The notes below the pieces were generated by a model. That model did not search any database. It saw nothing but the letters and a program-made list of their open reading frames with translations, and was not told where the DNA came from. This document shows, one piece after another, positions 11,736 through 22,474 of a stretch of DNA of 64,000 nt. How positions within the stretch are numbered: the stretch's first letter is position 1; every line of letters begins with the position of its first letter. The position numbers were made by a program, and so were the translations under genes. This DNA is from Ulva prolifera (Eukaryota; Chlorophyta; Ulvophyceae; Ulvales; Ulvaceae). The DNA is taken from assembly GCA_023078555.1 (NCBI GenBank), contig CM041197.1:3476999-3540998 (forward strand). Direction: 5' to 3'.

Positions 11736-12886
11736 CCTGACGCACCATGAGGAGGCCTCCCATGTGAATCGTGCGAGTACGGTTCCTACAATTGCCGCAT
11801 CGGGCATACATCCCCAAAATGCCATGATCAACTCCCAACATCAGCGGTGGAAATTCCAACAACCTGCCGTCGTAGTCACGAAAGGAAGTGGCCAAGGTCT
11901 GCACAGTTGAGTATGGCCCGGGGCCTGCTTCAAGGCCGCTTGTGAGGCCTCAGGGAGCAGTCGACTGGCGGCCTACTGACAGCCGCCAATTGGCGGAACG
12001 ATGCTGTCCGTTCGCAGCCATCACATCATGCCTCGCGCCCGTAGCGCCCGCAGCAGCCACGCTGTGTGCTGAGCGCGGCGCAGCTCAGCAGGCGACTTGT
12101 CCATCACCGGCACGCTGAGCACAGCACACGTGGTGCACCCCCACTCGCGGAGCTGCCAGTTGCGCATGATGGTGGCCCCCGTCTCGCGCACGGCCCGCAC
12201 GGCGGCGTCCTTCACGTAGTGGGAGGGCCCGTCAACCTCCACAGCGATGCCCATCGTGGCCCTGCAGCAGGATGTCGACCCGCCTCGAGCCGTCGCCAAC
12301 CAGCGCCTGCACCGCATGGCGCATTCCTCTATGTAACGTGTGACTGTGTCTGTACATTCAGTGTGCTCTCCTCGCATGGCACAGCCGTAATTGCAGTGCC
12401 ATGTCCAATATGCATGGCACATATGCATTGGCGTACAGAAGCAAATTGCATGTCAGACGAAGACGCATCGTGCTGACAACCCTTCGAAATGCCCACACAT
12501 CACGCATGCTTGAGTGAGTCATTTGTACCGGAGTAGCTGCTACGCTGCTACGGCAGGTCCACTGGCACACCTCGGGCGTGATGCTGACCTCGGACGCCTC
12601 TGGCAGGCCCCAAAACGCTTCAAGAACCGCCGCATGCAGAGCACCGATGGATTCCTCCCGGCCAGACTCTGTGCCATCAAGCGCCCCATCAGACACATGT
12701 CGAATGGTGGCCGACTTGCAGTCGTGGAGGAGGGGCAGGCCTTCAGGACCCAGGCGCCACTCCAGTCCGAGGAGACCCGACACTGCATGCACCTATAGCC
12801 ACTAGGTAGTGATTGTCTTGTCTCACACCAACGTCTGATCCTTGTTGTGTACAGCCTTGGCTCATTCCTGCACTCTGCACCATGTG

Positions 12887-13067
12887 TGTTACAAGGACAA
12901 AGCAAGCGAGGCAGGTAGCACCGCAAGCAAGAACCAGGGGAACCGCACACCATGCAGCAAGCCACACGAAGCGCACACCAAAACACCCACGCAACGGCAG
13001 CACCCGCGCCGGACACAGACACACAGGCACACAGGCACACAGCCACACACACGCCCACGCCCACATT
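12887..13067 (-). mobile_element. Retroposon, TTGTAA family A, long copy in the pseudogene intron
   Basis: Read on the minus strand, this 181-bp insert ends CTTGCTTTGTCCTTGTAACA and is nearly identical to the 20166 copy over its 3' 150 bp. It is flanked by a perfect 13-bp direct repeat TCTGCACCATGTG (12874-12886 and 13068-13080). The intact paralogue has one unduplicated version of this site near 7204-7216, so the empty site is visible in the window. Confidence 0.85.
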
Positions 13068-13284
13068 TCTGCACCATGTGCAGCCACAGATACAGAGAGG
13101 CACAGAGATGTATGCAGGGCAGATCGGGGTGCACCTGGCCCAACTGCTCAGGAGAAATCGTGTCACCAGCATGATAGAGCTGCAGAAGGGACCGAGCTGC
13201 CATGCGGGTGATCACTTCATCAGGCACAGGGGCCCGGTCCCCAGGCTCCCTCTTGAGTTGAGTCTGCACCCCGAGCGGCCATAG

Positions 13285-13386
13285 CAGTGTTGGGTCATCG
13301 GGCGCGATCACATAGAACAATTCCAAATGTCCAGGTCTAGTTTTTGGGTGGCAGCCCTGGAAATGTTGTAAAGCGACCCAACACTG
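13285..13386. mobile_element. 102-bp hAT-type MITE, copy 1, in an exon of the OPR pseudogene
   Basis: Terminal inverted repeats CAGTGTTGGGT and ACCCAACACTG bound a 102-bp element with no coding capacity. It is flanked by GGCCATAG (13277-13284) and GCCCATAG (13387-13394), an 8-bp target duplication with one mismatch. CAG-type ends with 8-bp duplications are typical of hAT elements. It is the reverse complement of the copy at 17060-17161. The intact paralogue shows the unoccupied exon sequence. Confidence 0.9.
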
Positions 13387-14181
13387 GCCCATAGGATGAT
13401 GGCCGCATCCTGCGGCACCATGGCGGGAGCAAGCCGGGTGGTGGCGCAATGGAGTGCATCATGCGTCGCAGCAGGGACCACCATCCCGAGCGTCGCAAAT
13501 GACCACCAGATGTTGGCAATGCTCTGCGGCACGATGGCCGGGGCCAGCCGGACAGTGGCGGACTGAAGTGCATCACGCGTCTCTGCGGGGATTGCAAGCC
13601 CTAGCGAGGCGAATGACCACCAGATGTTGAATGTGGATGCTGTGCATTCATCTTGCAATTGGCGGCCAGCTCGTGGTCACGCTCCTGAAGGGCATGCCAC
13701 ATGCACTCCTACAGATTCACTGATGGCCGTGGCGCTCCACAATGCTGATGCAGCATCGCGTAGGCGTGCACAACGTTGCTATAGAGGCCCTCCCAGACAA
13801 AGTGCCCAGGCCCGAGCGCTCAATTCTTGCCCAGAATTCGCTGCAGTACTGGCCAAGTTTGAGCTGCGCGGTTGCTAGTTGGGACACATCGATGGGATTG
13901 GTGAACAAATCAGTACCCGCAGAAGAGATGGAAAAAAGGTCGGAGATGTGTCTTTAAATGTCTGGAGCTCCCGGTCGCGGCGCAGGTGCTGGCGAAGGGG
14001 CGCCTGGGCTTGGACGAGCTCGCTTGCCGAGGTTGGACAGAAGGGTGGGCTTGCATTTGACGCTGTCACTGTGAGCACAAGACAGGATACTAGCGACTGC
14101 CTGGACGCAGGCGGGAACGCTGACTTTCTGAACGGATCCTCGGGGCAAGGCCGCGAGTGACCACATGCATGCACTGACCTG

Positions 14182-14214
14182 AAGCTGCCCGCCTTGCTGC
14201 CTTTGGCCTTGTAA
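14182..14214 (+). mobile_element. 33-bp truncated retroposon, TTGTAA family A, in pseudogene exon 1
   Basis: The insert reads AAGCTGCCCGCCTTGCTGCC and ends TTTGGCCTTGTAA, matching the family A 3' end. Flanks are CACTGACCTG (14172-14181) and CATTGACCTG (14215-14224), 9 of 10 matching. The intact paralogue carries GCACTGACCTGG once, near 9089-9100, so this is a clear insertion after duplication. Confidence 0.85.
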
Positions 14215-14999
14215 CATTGACCTGGGGCTCCAGGCCACGTCGCGGTGTCATCATGCACTCTGCCAGCTTGCTGCAGGCACACCTGCAGGGCCTTTGGGGC
14301 CTTTGGGTGCGACTGATCTACTGAAACGCCCTCTGGCACCTGTATATGACAGAGGAAGTGAGGCGATCCAGCACTTATGGGGTCCTAGCAAGCTGGTTGT
14401 CATCGTATGTGCATTGTGAGGCTGCCTGCATCGTGCGCTGAGCAGAGTGCGGCCATACATGTCAATGACAGCACTTGCAAGCAAGCACACTTGATATCCA
14501 CCAGCTGTATCCCTACTAACGAGATACTGAACGCAGGCAAACGAAATTCCCACATCCGGCACGCTGGCAGAGGGTCAGCGTATACATACAAGCAAAAATC
14601 TCACAAATGACATGTCTGGGGCGTCGCAGAGGAATGTGATGCGCCATGGAGCTCGCAGCCAGCGCGTGTTAAGTAATTGGGACGGCTAGAAGGCCCACCA
14701 GTATTGGTGAGAGCCACGGGAGCGAGAGCGCCTTGCGGTCTCGTGTGACCAGTCTTGGAAGCAACAGAGATGCCTGAAGCGACACCGTGTCCTTTACCGC
14801 TCCACAAAAATGTCTTCAAGCATGAAGTCAACGATGGATGTACGAAAGAGCTACGTGGCATTCCTTGCGTCGGCCTGCTCATGGCTGGGGTTGCAGAAAG
14901 CATGCCTGTGCATCGACATCGTCTGCACAAATGCAACGATGAACACATGAGAGGCTGAATGTACCGTAGAATTCGTTTGTGTTGTTTGCCTGTCGGCAG

Positions 15000-15037
15000 A
15001 TATCGAAAACTCATTTGGAGCAATGAGTTTTCGATAT
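15000..15037. repeat. Perfect 16-bp hairpin
   Basis: ATATCGAAAACTCATT (15000-15015) and its exact reverse complement (15022-15037) are separated by a 6-nt loop. It lies at the outer edge of the duplicated OPR segment. Confidence 0.9.
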
Positions 15038-15062
15038 GGCACCGCGGTGCAAGCACGGCCAA

Positions 15063-18000
15063 GCTGTGCGTCCGGGGACGTTGGCAGAGACCAGGAGCAT
15101 AACTTCCACCAGGGACAAACTAGGTCATGGTGATGGTGACTCCAGTTCCATAGTTCATTGTTATCCGCAGCGGTCCTCGTTTGCGCGATCGAGGCACCAC
15201 GCCATTTTCAAAACGAAGCATATGCAGCCCATCAACCATGTTGTCACTGATGCAAGAGCGGCAAACAGGTTAGCCACGCTTATGTCGCTCGATGTGCGCT
15301 CGATGAGAAGCCATCCTTCGGTGTTGTGCCCTCGTGAATCTGTGACCTGAGCTGTTTGGTCAGCAACGCAGTGCGCGGCAATTGCATCTTGGTGTTGAAA
15401 GTCTACGTTAGTAGCGCGACGACGAACAAAAACTCAGTCCTGTATTTGCCACTTGAACGATCCTTCACCTGACGATAGCTTGAGGCGCTGTTACAGTAGC
15501 ATGCTTTCCTCTGGCACACGGCGTCCAGCACACAGGCGACGCTTTAATGGCCAATTCACAAACATCTGTCGCAGTTCACGTGTAGATTTGCTGTTGTGGA
15601 CGTGGACACGATCTGCGTTGCCTGGATGTCCTTGTGGTGCGCCTCACGTTCAAAGCGGTTCGTCTTGCAATTACCAAGGTCACAGGAAGTCCTCGCTCTG
15701 CACGACCTCCTCTGCAGTCCTGTCAGATGCTGCGTATCTGACCACACGCCAGAAGTGAGCGCGTGCGTTGTGACAGTGCCACGGTGATCGAGGACAGTGC
15801 CACTGGTAATCGTGGCTGTGGGCAGGCAGGTACCTCCATTCACGGCTCGCTCTCATGCAGCATGCTGCAGCATCGTGCGGCCCTGCATATGGCCGCAGTG
15901 GAGCCACTGCACCACTGTGTGACAGTGTAGGATTCCTTGCTGCTTCTGCATCAGCCTCTGTCACTTGCAGGCATGCCCGGGACAGTCTGGCATACGTATG
16001 CAACACTGCAGCAATGCAGCCACGGGTGGCGATATCTCGCGTCGCAGTGCGCGGCAACCTCTACATCGGGAGATGTCCTTCTTAGTCGTCGAGTGACCCG
16101 TCATTGGAATAACCCGAGCCAGGCACGATCCGACCGAGATACTGCGGCGACGCTGGTCCGCCGGACGTGGGCAGCTCGGGCCCGAGCAGCCTGTGCTGCT
16201 TCTGACTGCACCACATCCACCACTGCCGCTGCTGATTGACGCGCAGTACACCCCGCGCTATGTTGCCGCTATTCCAGCCCGACCATGTGGCCCGCTTCAA
16301 GTTGTCCGGCCACGCCATGCTGCTGTCACAGTCAGAGGCGGACGCGCAGGCGCCTCGACGCAGCCGCCGCCGCTGGCGCCCGCATGCAGCGACATACGTC
16401 TTCCAGCATCGGTAGGAGCGCTCGCATCGCCTTTCCTGCCGAGGTGCTCCCCGGGAGGTAGCATCGCCGCGATGGCAGCCTGCCAGGCTCTGCGAGGCAG
16501 ATGCAGCTGCAGACTGTGCTCTGGGATAGGCATCTCCGTAAGGCCCGGCTCTGGGTGGGCCGTCTCAAGGCGACCCCCAGCATGACCAGGTATGTCCTGC
16601 ACAAGCGTGTTTTGTGGTTCACTCTCCCGCACATGCATGCATCGGGGTTCAGAATCACCATACATTATTGGCTGCCGGGGATGGGAGGCCGCCCCCACCC
16701 CTCAATGTCTGCAGTCCCGGCGGATCTGCCAGTGGTGGCTTGCGGCAGCAGAAGAATGTGCTGCTCATCTCCTGCATGTGCAATGCTCACACGCCGCTGA
16801 CCTCTCTGGCGATGTGCCTGACGTCACAGCCTCTGGTTTCTAAATTTTGAGTGTGTACACAGTCCAATTCCGATGAGGACATGCTCACTTAGAGCCCGGC
16901 GTACTAGCACCTCACTGACAGACAGCACTAGAAATGAATGCCGAGCTGACGACCCAGGATGTGATCGCCGTCCCATATATTAGATGTGCCGACAGGAAGA
17001 GGTGTGCAGCGTGCGGCGCTTGTGGGTGGTCCTGTGTACGTGGCTGTGGTGCTTTGGAGCAGTGTTGGGTGGCTTTGCAGCTTTTCCAGGATTGCCACCC
17101 CGAAATTAGATCTGAATATTCGGAATTGTTCTATGTGATCGGGCCCGATGACCCAATACTGCTTTGGAGTTCTCCCGAGGTGCACGTGGGCTGTGGTGTT
17201 GCAATTGCTGGGCTGGGCTGTGCGGTTCCTACGGCGCCAACTGCCTCCAGCCTCCAGCGTTTGGATCTTGTGGAATATGGCAGATCTAGACAGTGTGTGG
17301 CGATCCAGTGACATGGCCGAGATACCGCTCATTGTACGTCGTCGCGACTATGTATCACTGGATTTCCTCACAGTAGCTGCAAGGTGACACTGTCAGTGGC
17401 AAGACGCCGGAGCCACAGGTAGGTGGGCCCAGGCGTGCAATCTGCTAGGCTGGAGACCGGCAGGCCTGGAGGCACTCTGTATATTCACACGGTCAGATTC
17501 GTTGAATCAGAGGCAAGTCACACAATATGTCTGCATCACACAGCAATTAGACAGTACAAATGCGTAATGAATATATAATCAAGACACACCAGGCTGATGG
17601 TAGACATCAATGTTGTGGGTGCATATGGTTCCCTTTGCTAGGAGTTGTTGAGGTCTGTGCAGCATGTGGCTAGCAAATCTGCACTAATGTGTTTGACCTG
17701 TGAAGCTTTGAGCTTTGCATTGACATGTGCTCCCTGTAGTGATGAGACACACTCTGGTACACAAACTGGCAATCCATTTGTAAATCAAGGGCATGTTCGG
17801 AGAGGCTGGCACCCCATTTGCGGCAGGCAGACAGCTGCAACAGACAGTTCAGATGGCTGCCGTTGGTGTTGAATGGATTACGCAGGTCAGTAAGCTTAAG
17901 CAGGTCAAGTAACTTCATCTGTTGTAGTCACTGCAACTTCCAGGTGTCAGTTATCCAGGCAGGCACCCAACAGCACACCATGCATAAGCAGCCAATGCCA

Positions 18001-18480
18001 TCAATTGTTCAGGGCCGCTCCTTTATGCCATGGTGCCGTAATTGTCATTGAGTGGTAATTGTCATTGAGTGTGCGGGTTGTAGGGAACCATATCCTGTTC
18101 CCTCGTTGCACACAACATGTGGTCCTGATTGTTGCCAAGTAGATCCAGATCCGCTTTACTTCACATTATTCACACGGAGTTGCCTTCCAAAGCCATTGCC
18201 AGCCACAGCAGGTGCACACGCTTTGTAGCACCAGACGTCCAGCTCTGATTGATCAACGAGGCAGTAGGCTGTTGTATTCCACACAAGGCCTGCAGGAGCC
18301 TGAAGAGCTCTGACTCAGGGTTCTGCCGAACCTGCACCTAAAGTAGGTGACCTCTAGATGTATCATATCATGCATGATGCCACTGATGAGAACCAGTGAT
18401 GTGTTAGAATACAGATAAATCCAGGCCTGCAGAACATCAAAACATGTCAGCCATATGCTGATGTGACCTTCAATGAAAAC
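15063..18480. other. Intergenic, no supported gene
   Basis: Aside from the hAT MITE at 17060-17161, I find no domain-bearing frame and no paired splice signals. A few short frames on both strands are low-complexity. Confidence 0.4.
17060..17161. mobile_element. 102-bp hAT-type MITE, copy 2
   Basis: Ends are CAGTGTTGGGT and ACCCAATACTG, internally the reverse complement of the 13285-13386 copy with scattered differences. The 8-bp target duplication CTTTGGAG is perfect (17052-17059 and 17162-17169). Length is 102 bp, the same as copy 1. Confidence 0.92.
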
Positions 18481-19080
18481 GATATTGTACGCAGTAATGC
18501 ATGCGGAGTGGGGGGGGGGAGGGGGGTTAGAGACGCTGGGGATGGGGCCGGGGCTGCGGTGTTCCTCATATTGCCTCGCGGATGCTCAGCTCCGACTAGC
18601 ATGCTAGTGAGTGGCAATAGCATGGCCGGGGGTGACTGCGATGATGCCGCCGAGTCTGGTGAGATGTGGCTAGGGGTGGGCGGGCTGCAGGGCGCACCGC
18701 CGTGGCCGCACCGCACCGACGTGGCCACACCGCACCGCCGTGGCCGCACCGTCCGCGCACCGGCGGGCTGCCCGGGTGTGCTGTGGATCTGTGGGGAGGG
18801 TGGGGTCCGGGGCGGGGCCCCCGTGGTCGGGAGGCCCGGTCGGGCAGGCTCGGTTCGAGCCGCCCGCGGCGCGGCTGCGTCGCGGACGCACGTTGGTGGG
18901 CTGGGATTGGTGCATTTCTTTGTGGATGGGTACGTGTGAGGGGACGAAACATGAGGGTGTGGGGTGCGGATTGGGTGTGTGTGGGGTGGTGCGCATGGCG
19001 GTCTGGGTGTCCTTTGGTTGTCTGTATCAGTCTCTGGGGGCGGTATGGGTTCTGCTTGGATGCGCCTATGGCCTAGGTGC
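18481..19080. other. GC-rich block with a 19-bp repeat
   Basis: A GC-rich, strand-skewed block open in several frames at once. The translations are Pro/Arg/Gly-rich with no domain, and I see no paired splice sites, so I do not call a gene. Three imperfect 19-bp units of CGTGGCCGCACCGCACCGA occupy 18701-18757. Confidence 0.4.
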
Positions 19081-20165
19081 GCGGTCAGTTGGATTAGTTG
19101 AATTGGCGTTCGGTAAGATTGGTTATGTCCTTGCAATGCGGGGGACGGGGAGGGAGTGGGGAGGGAGTGGCTCCGCGTGTGGTGTGGAGTTTCGTGGAGC
19201 CACTCCCCAAACTCCACACATGCGAGCTTCCTGTGGCGGATGCACACACCTCTGGTGCACTCAAGTCCAGGACACCTCAGAGGTGCTGGTGTTTTGTGAC
19301 TGCTGACATGGAGGGCCTGGATTCTGCACCGGTCTGCTGGTACAGGTGGTGCAGCATTACAGGTGGGTGACGTGTGTACAGCCTGTAAATACGTCAGCTG
19401 ATCTGTGAGGGTGGGGCCGGTGGCAGCAACTGAAAACGGATGGTTCAGCTCTTGATTCGAACAGGCCAGCCCGCATATGGGGATGCACAGTATGAATATA
19501 GTAGTACCCAATAGATTCCTGATAGGTTCACACCTACACTGTGGTTTGTTGCAGCGTCTGGCTGTGGGTCTTTCAGGCAGAAACTGTTAGCTGACAAGCC
19601 TGCAGCATGGACCAAGGAATCTTTTTGATGGTGCATGCATCACGGAATCCTGGATGAGGAGATGAGGCCATGAGGTTGTTTGTGTGGCTGACGTACCGAT
19701 GATGTGGAAAACGAACCGATGATACAAGCTTGATGTTCAGAGGTCTTGAGATGAACAGCAGCCTACTGCCTTGAAGCATTAGTGTTTCTACTGCTCGCCC
19801 ACTCTGCATGCATATGTGCACAGGAACACAGCTCCCTGTTGGTGCCAGCTGAGCCAAGAGCAAGCATTCACTGTGGCAAAAGTCCTCATCAAATCTCGAT
19901 GACTGCGATTTGTAGGTGCTGAGCTGATAACCCTATTGTTGAGCTGCGCGCTGTGACTGTGCTCATCTAGATCTTCCTCTCTGGCTGTGTCCTTGACACG
20001 CACACTATACTGTGTGTGCCTTTGGAGCTCTGGGGCCGGGCTGTGGGGCGGGGTGCGAGTGGGGTGGGCGTGCGGGTGTGATTGTGGGTGTGGGGTGTGC
20101 GGGCCTTTGTGTGTATGGCTGCGGCCGGGGCGAGTGCTGATGCTTGCGTTTGCCTGGGTGTGTTG

Positions 20166-20453
20166 TACAAGGACAAAGCAAGCGAGGCAGGTAGCACCGC
20201 AAGCAAGAACCAGGGGAACCGCACACCACGCAGCAAGCCACACAAAGCTCACACCAAAACACCCACGCAACGGCAGCACTCGCGCCGGACACAGCCACTC
20301 AGCTACACAGCCACACAGCCACACACACGCCCACACCCACACGCCCACACCCATCTGAACCCCGCCCACCAGCCAGGCGCACGAGACCCGGAAGCACAAG
20401 CAGCCAAGGCCGCCCAGCAAACAAACAGCGAGACCGCAACAAAAACCCCCAAC
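20166..20453 (-). mobile_element. Longest retroposon copy, TTGTAA family A (288 bp)
   Basis: Read on the minus strand, the element starts GGTTGGGGGTTTTTGTTGCG, continues through a GT-rich centre and ends GCCTCGCTTGCTTTGTCCTT then GTA. It is flanked by a perfect 13-bp direct repeat CCTGGGTGTGTTG (20153-20165 and 20454-20466). I see no open frame and no convincing A-box/B-box pair. It could be a SINE or the 3' end of an autonomous LINE. Confidence 0.85.
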
Positions 20454-20486
20454 CCTGGGTGTGTTGGTCTGTGTTGCGTGTTGATG

Positions 20487-20557
20487 GTTGCGTGGGTGTG
20501 AGGTGCCCCTGTGTGTGGCCTACGGTGCTACCGGCCTCGCTGGTTTTTTGCTCGTGA
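20487..20557 (+). mobile_element. Diverged retroposon copy, TTGTAA family A
   Basis: A plus-strand stretch, GTTGCGTGGGTGTGAGGTGC through CGGTGCTACCGGCCTCGCTG to GCTCGTGACA, aligns with the 3' 75 bp of the neighbouring copy in inverse orientation. The terminal TTGTAA is mutated and no target duplication is obvious. Confidence 0.5.
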
Positions 20558-22474
20558 CACACACGAACACCTGCCAATGCACCCGCGCAAACACCCACAC
20601 TCCCGCCCGCCCCCCTCTGACCCCCCGCAGTGCTGGCACGGACGACGCTGCAGCTTTGCTTGAGTCCCACCCAAACAATGCCCATGCACGGCTGGCCCCT
20701 CAGCGCCGCGCTCAGTGCAGCCGCGCTCCGGAACTCGTCAGCGCGCACGCTGTGCGGCGTGGACCTTAAACAGATCAGCTGCCGGCATCGACACCGGTGG
20801 TCGTGCACGACCTACGATATCATTTGTTGAAATCGCAACACGATGTGGAAGGCGCGGTGCCGCTGCATCCTGTCATTGCGTGCGAGAAGCCCCCCCAAAG
20901 ACACCCTAGTGCGACGGTTCTGACACTGGACTAGTACTTGGCAGGTGGTGGGGCCAGACTCGGTCCAGGAGCCGGATGGCAGGCCCCGCCGGAGACTGGC
21001 GTTGTTGCAGATGCATGCAGAATATGCATGCAGAAGGGCGGCCTGCCGCTCACGCCAGGTGGCCAGTGCGGTGTGTCTGTGGGTGCGAGCTCGAGCGTGT
21101 GGGTGTACACCTGTTTGTGAGCAGGATGTGCTAGATGGACAAAGGCGAAGAGGCAGGCAGCACTGCAGGATCGGCGTGTCACAGAGGAACAGTAGCAACA
21201 ACATCGCACACCCAAGCCATGAGAACAGCACGCATGCCGGGCATGAGTGTGCCGTCCGGATGTACGTATGGGGTTGTGTGCATGCATCATATGATATGGG
21301 CCCGGGTGCAATCCATGGATTGGCCAATGCCATGGGTTCGAGAGTACGAATGATGCAGTGCCGTGCATGTGGTGCATGTGGAGATGCACATGCGTCAGAT
21401 GACAGCTAAGGCACTGGCCGGCGCGCCGTGGTGTGGCTTGTTCTGCAGCCAGCATGCTAATATGTAGGCTCAGCGGCATGTGGCCATGGTTCAGTACTGT
21501 GATCCTGTGCGGATCTGAAGTTGTGGTGGCACCTGCCCCTCCAACTATCTCCTTGTGTGACATATTCTGCCTTAATCCACTAGCCCTGTAGTAGCTAACA
21601 ACCCGGGCTCCCACATCATGAGGGTCAGCTGATGGCGTGGCGGTAAGCCGGGCTTGCTTGTTGGAACTCCCAGTATCCACCTTCACCTCATACGAAGTAT
21701 ATATGTACATCCCATGTGATATCTATTACGTAGCAGTGCACAGACCTAAGCAAATACAACACAAGAATGTGTCATGGTGCAGTCGCCATGCTAGCTAGCT
21801 AGGAGGTATTGTAATTTTGCAGATACTTTTGAATCATGCATGCGCCCCTATGCATGTGATCATGAGCTAGCGCTGCACCGTAGCCACGATCCCATCAATC
21901 AATTGCCATTCATCGACTTCTATCAAGTTGTGTCCGCGTGCACAGCTAACTGCAGAAATGAGAACAGACGAGTGAACTGGAGAAGTACATTGAAATTGGC
22001 CGCGACGACACACGCACCTTCCAGTGCGGCTGGGGCTATTCTGATACGGCCTGAGCACCGCAGCTAACCACCAACACACGTGCCTGCATGCGACCGAGCC
22101 TGTGCGATACATGGTATGCAGCCTCACCATCGACGATGCGGAGGCACTCGAGAGCTCTCCCATCGCCTTACTGACACATATGCAGTGCTGTGTGCTGGCT
22201 GCGTGCAGTTGCTGCGGGACGTACGGCGTTGACTCGCGAATCGAGTCGCGATGCGTGAACTCCAGAGCACGCGTGCTAACGACCTTCAAAGTTGAATCAA
22301 GTACAGCTGAGCTGCAGGAGACTCAGCGGGTGCTCTCAACAGCAGCTATGGCTGCGCAGGCGCATTCCGTGATCATAACCAGCTAGCTGCTTTCTGTATC
22401 TACCGAGCCATAGCAGCCGCCATATCCACGGCCCCGCCGCTGCTGGTGGGAAATTTCCGGCTGGTTCCTCTGCC

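Larger units (their letters stand above)
9986..12020. other. Intergenic spacer between the two OPR copies
   Basis: I support no gene here. It holds a TIR-like element (10104-10318), a short retroposon (11190-11260) and a 19-bp minisatellite (11641-11735), each entered separately. Confidence 0.5.
12021..15060 (-). pseudogene. Decayed duplicate of the OPR-RAP gene
   Basis: Minus-strand paralogue of the gene at 6359-9288, retaining the same exon layout and splice sites (donor GTGCAC near 13138; acceptor before the exon starting near 12793; RAP exon ending 12021). It is broken in several ways. The RAP exon has a 2-bp deletion at about 12251-12259, just before IAVEVDGPSHYVKDAA, which shifts frame. 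Exon 1 is shifted after QLATAQLKLGQYCSEFWARI (near 13790-13800). A hAT-type MITE sits between ILWA and the following PLGVQTQLKRE at 13285-13386. A 33-bp retroposon is inserted at 14182-14214 in exon 1, and a 181-bp one at 12887-13067 in the intron. Only about two OPR repeats survive, against ten in the intact copy. Homology continues into the region upstream to about 15.06 kb. Confidence 0.85.
19081..22474. other. Intergenic, no supported gene
   Basis: Contains two opposed family A retroposon copies (20166-20453 and about 20487-20557) and a weaker related stretch at 21135-21165. No coding region is supported. Confidence 0.4.

Noticed and set aside
12021-14340. A second functional OPR-RAP gene
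   Set aside because: A 2-bp deletion before the RAP core, further frameshifts and an exonic MITE make it a pseudogene.
18447-19511. A 354-codon Pro/Thr/His-rich minus-strand frame
   Set aside because: Low complexity, open in several frames because of GC skew and repeats, with no domain.
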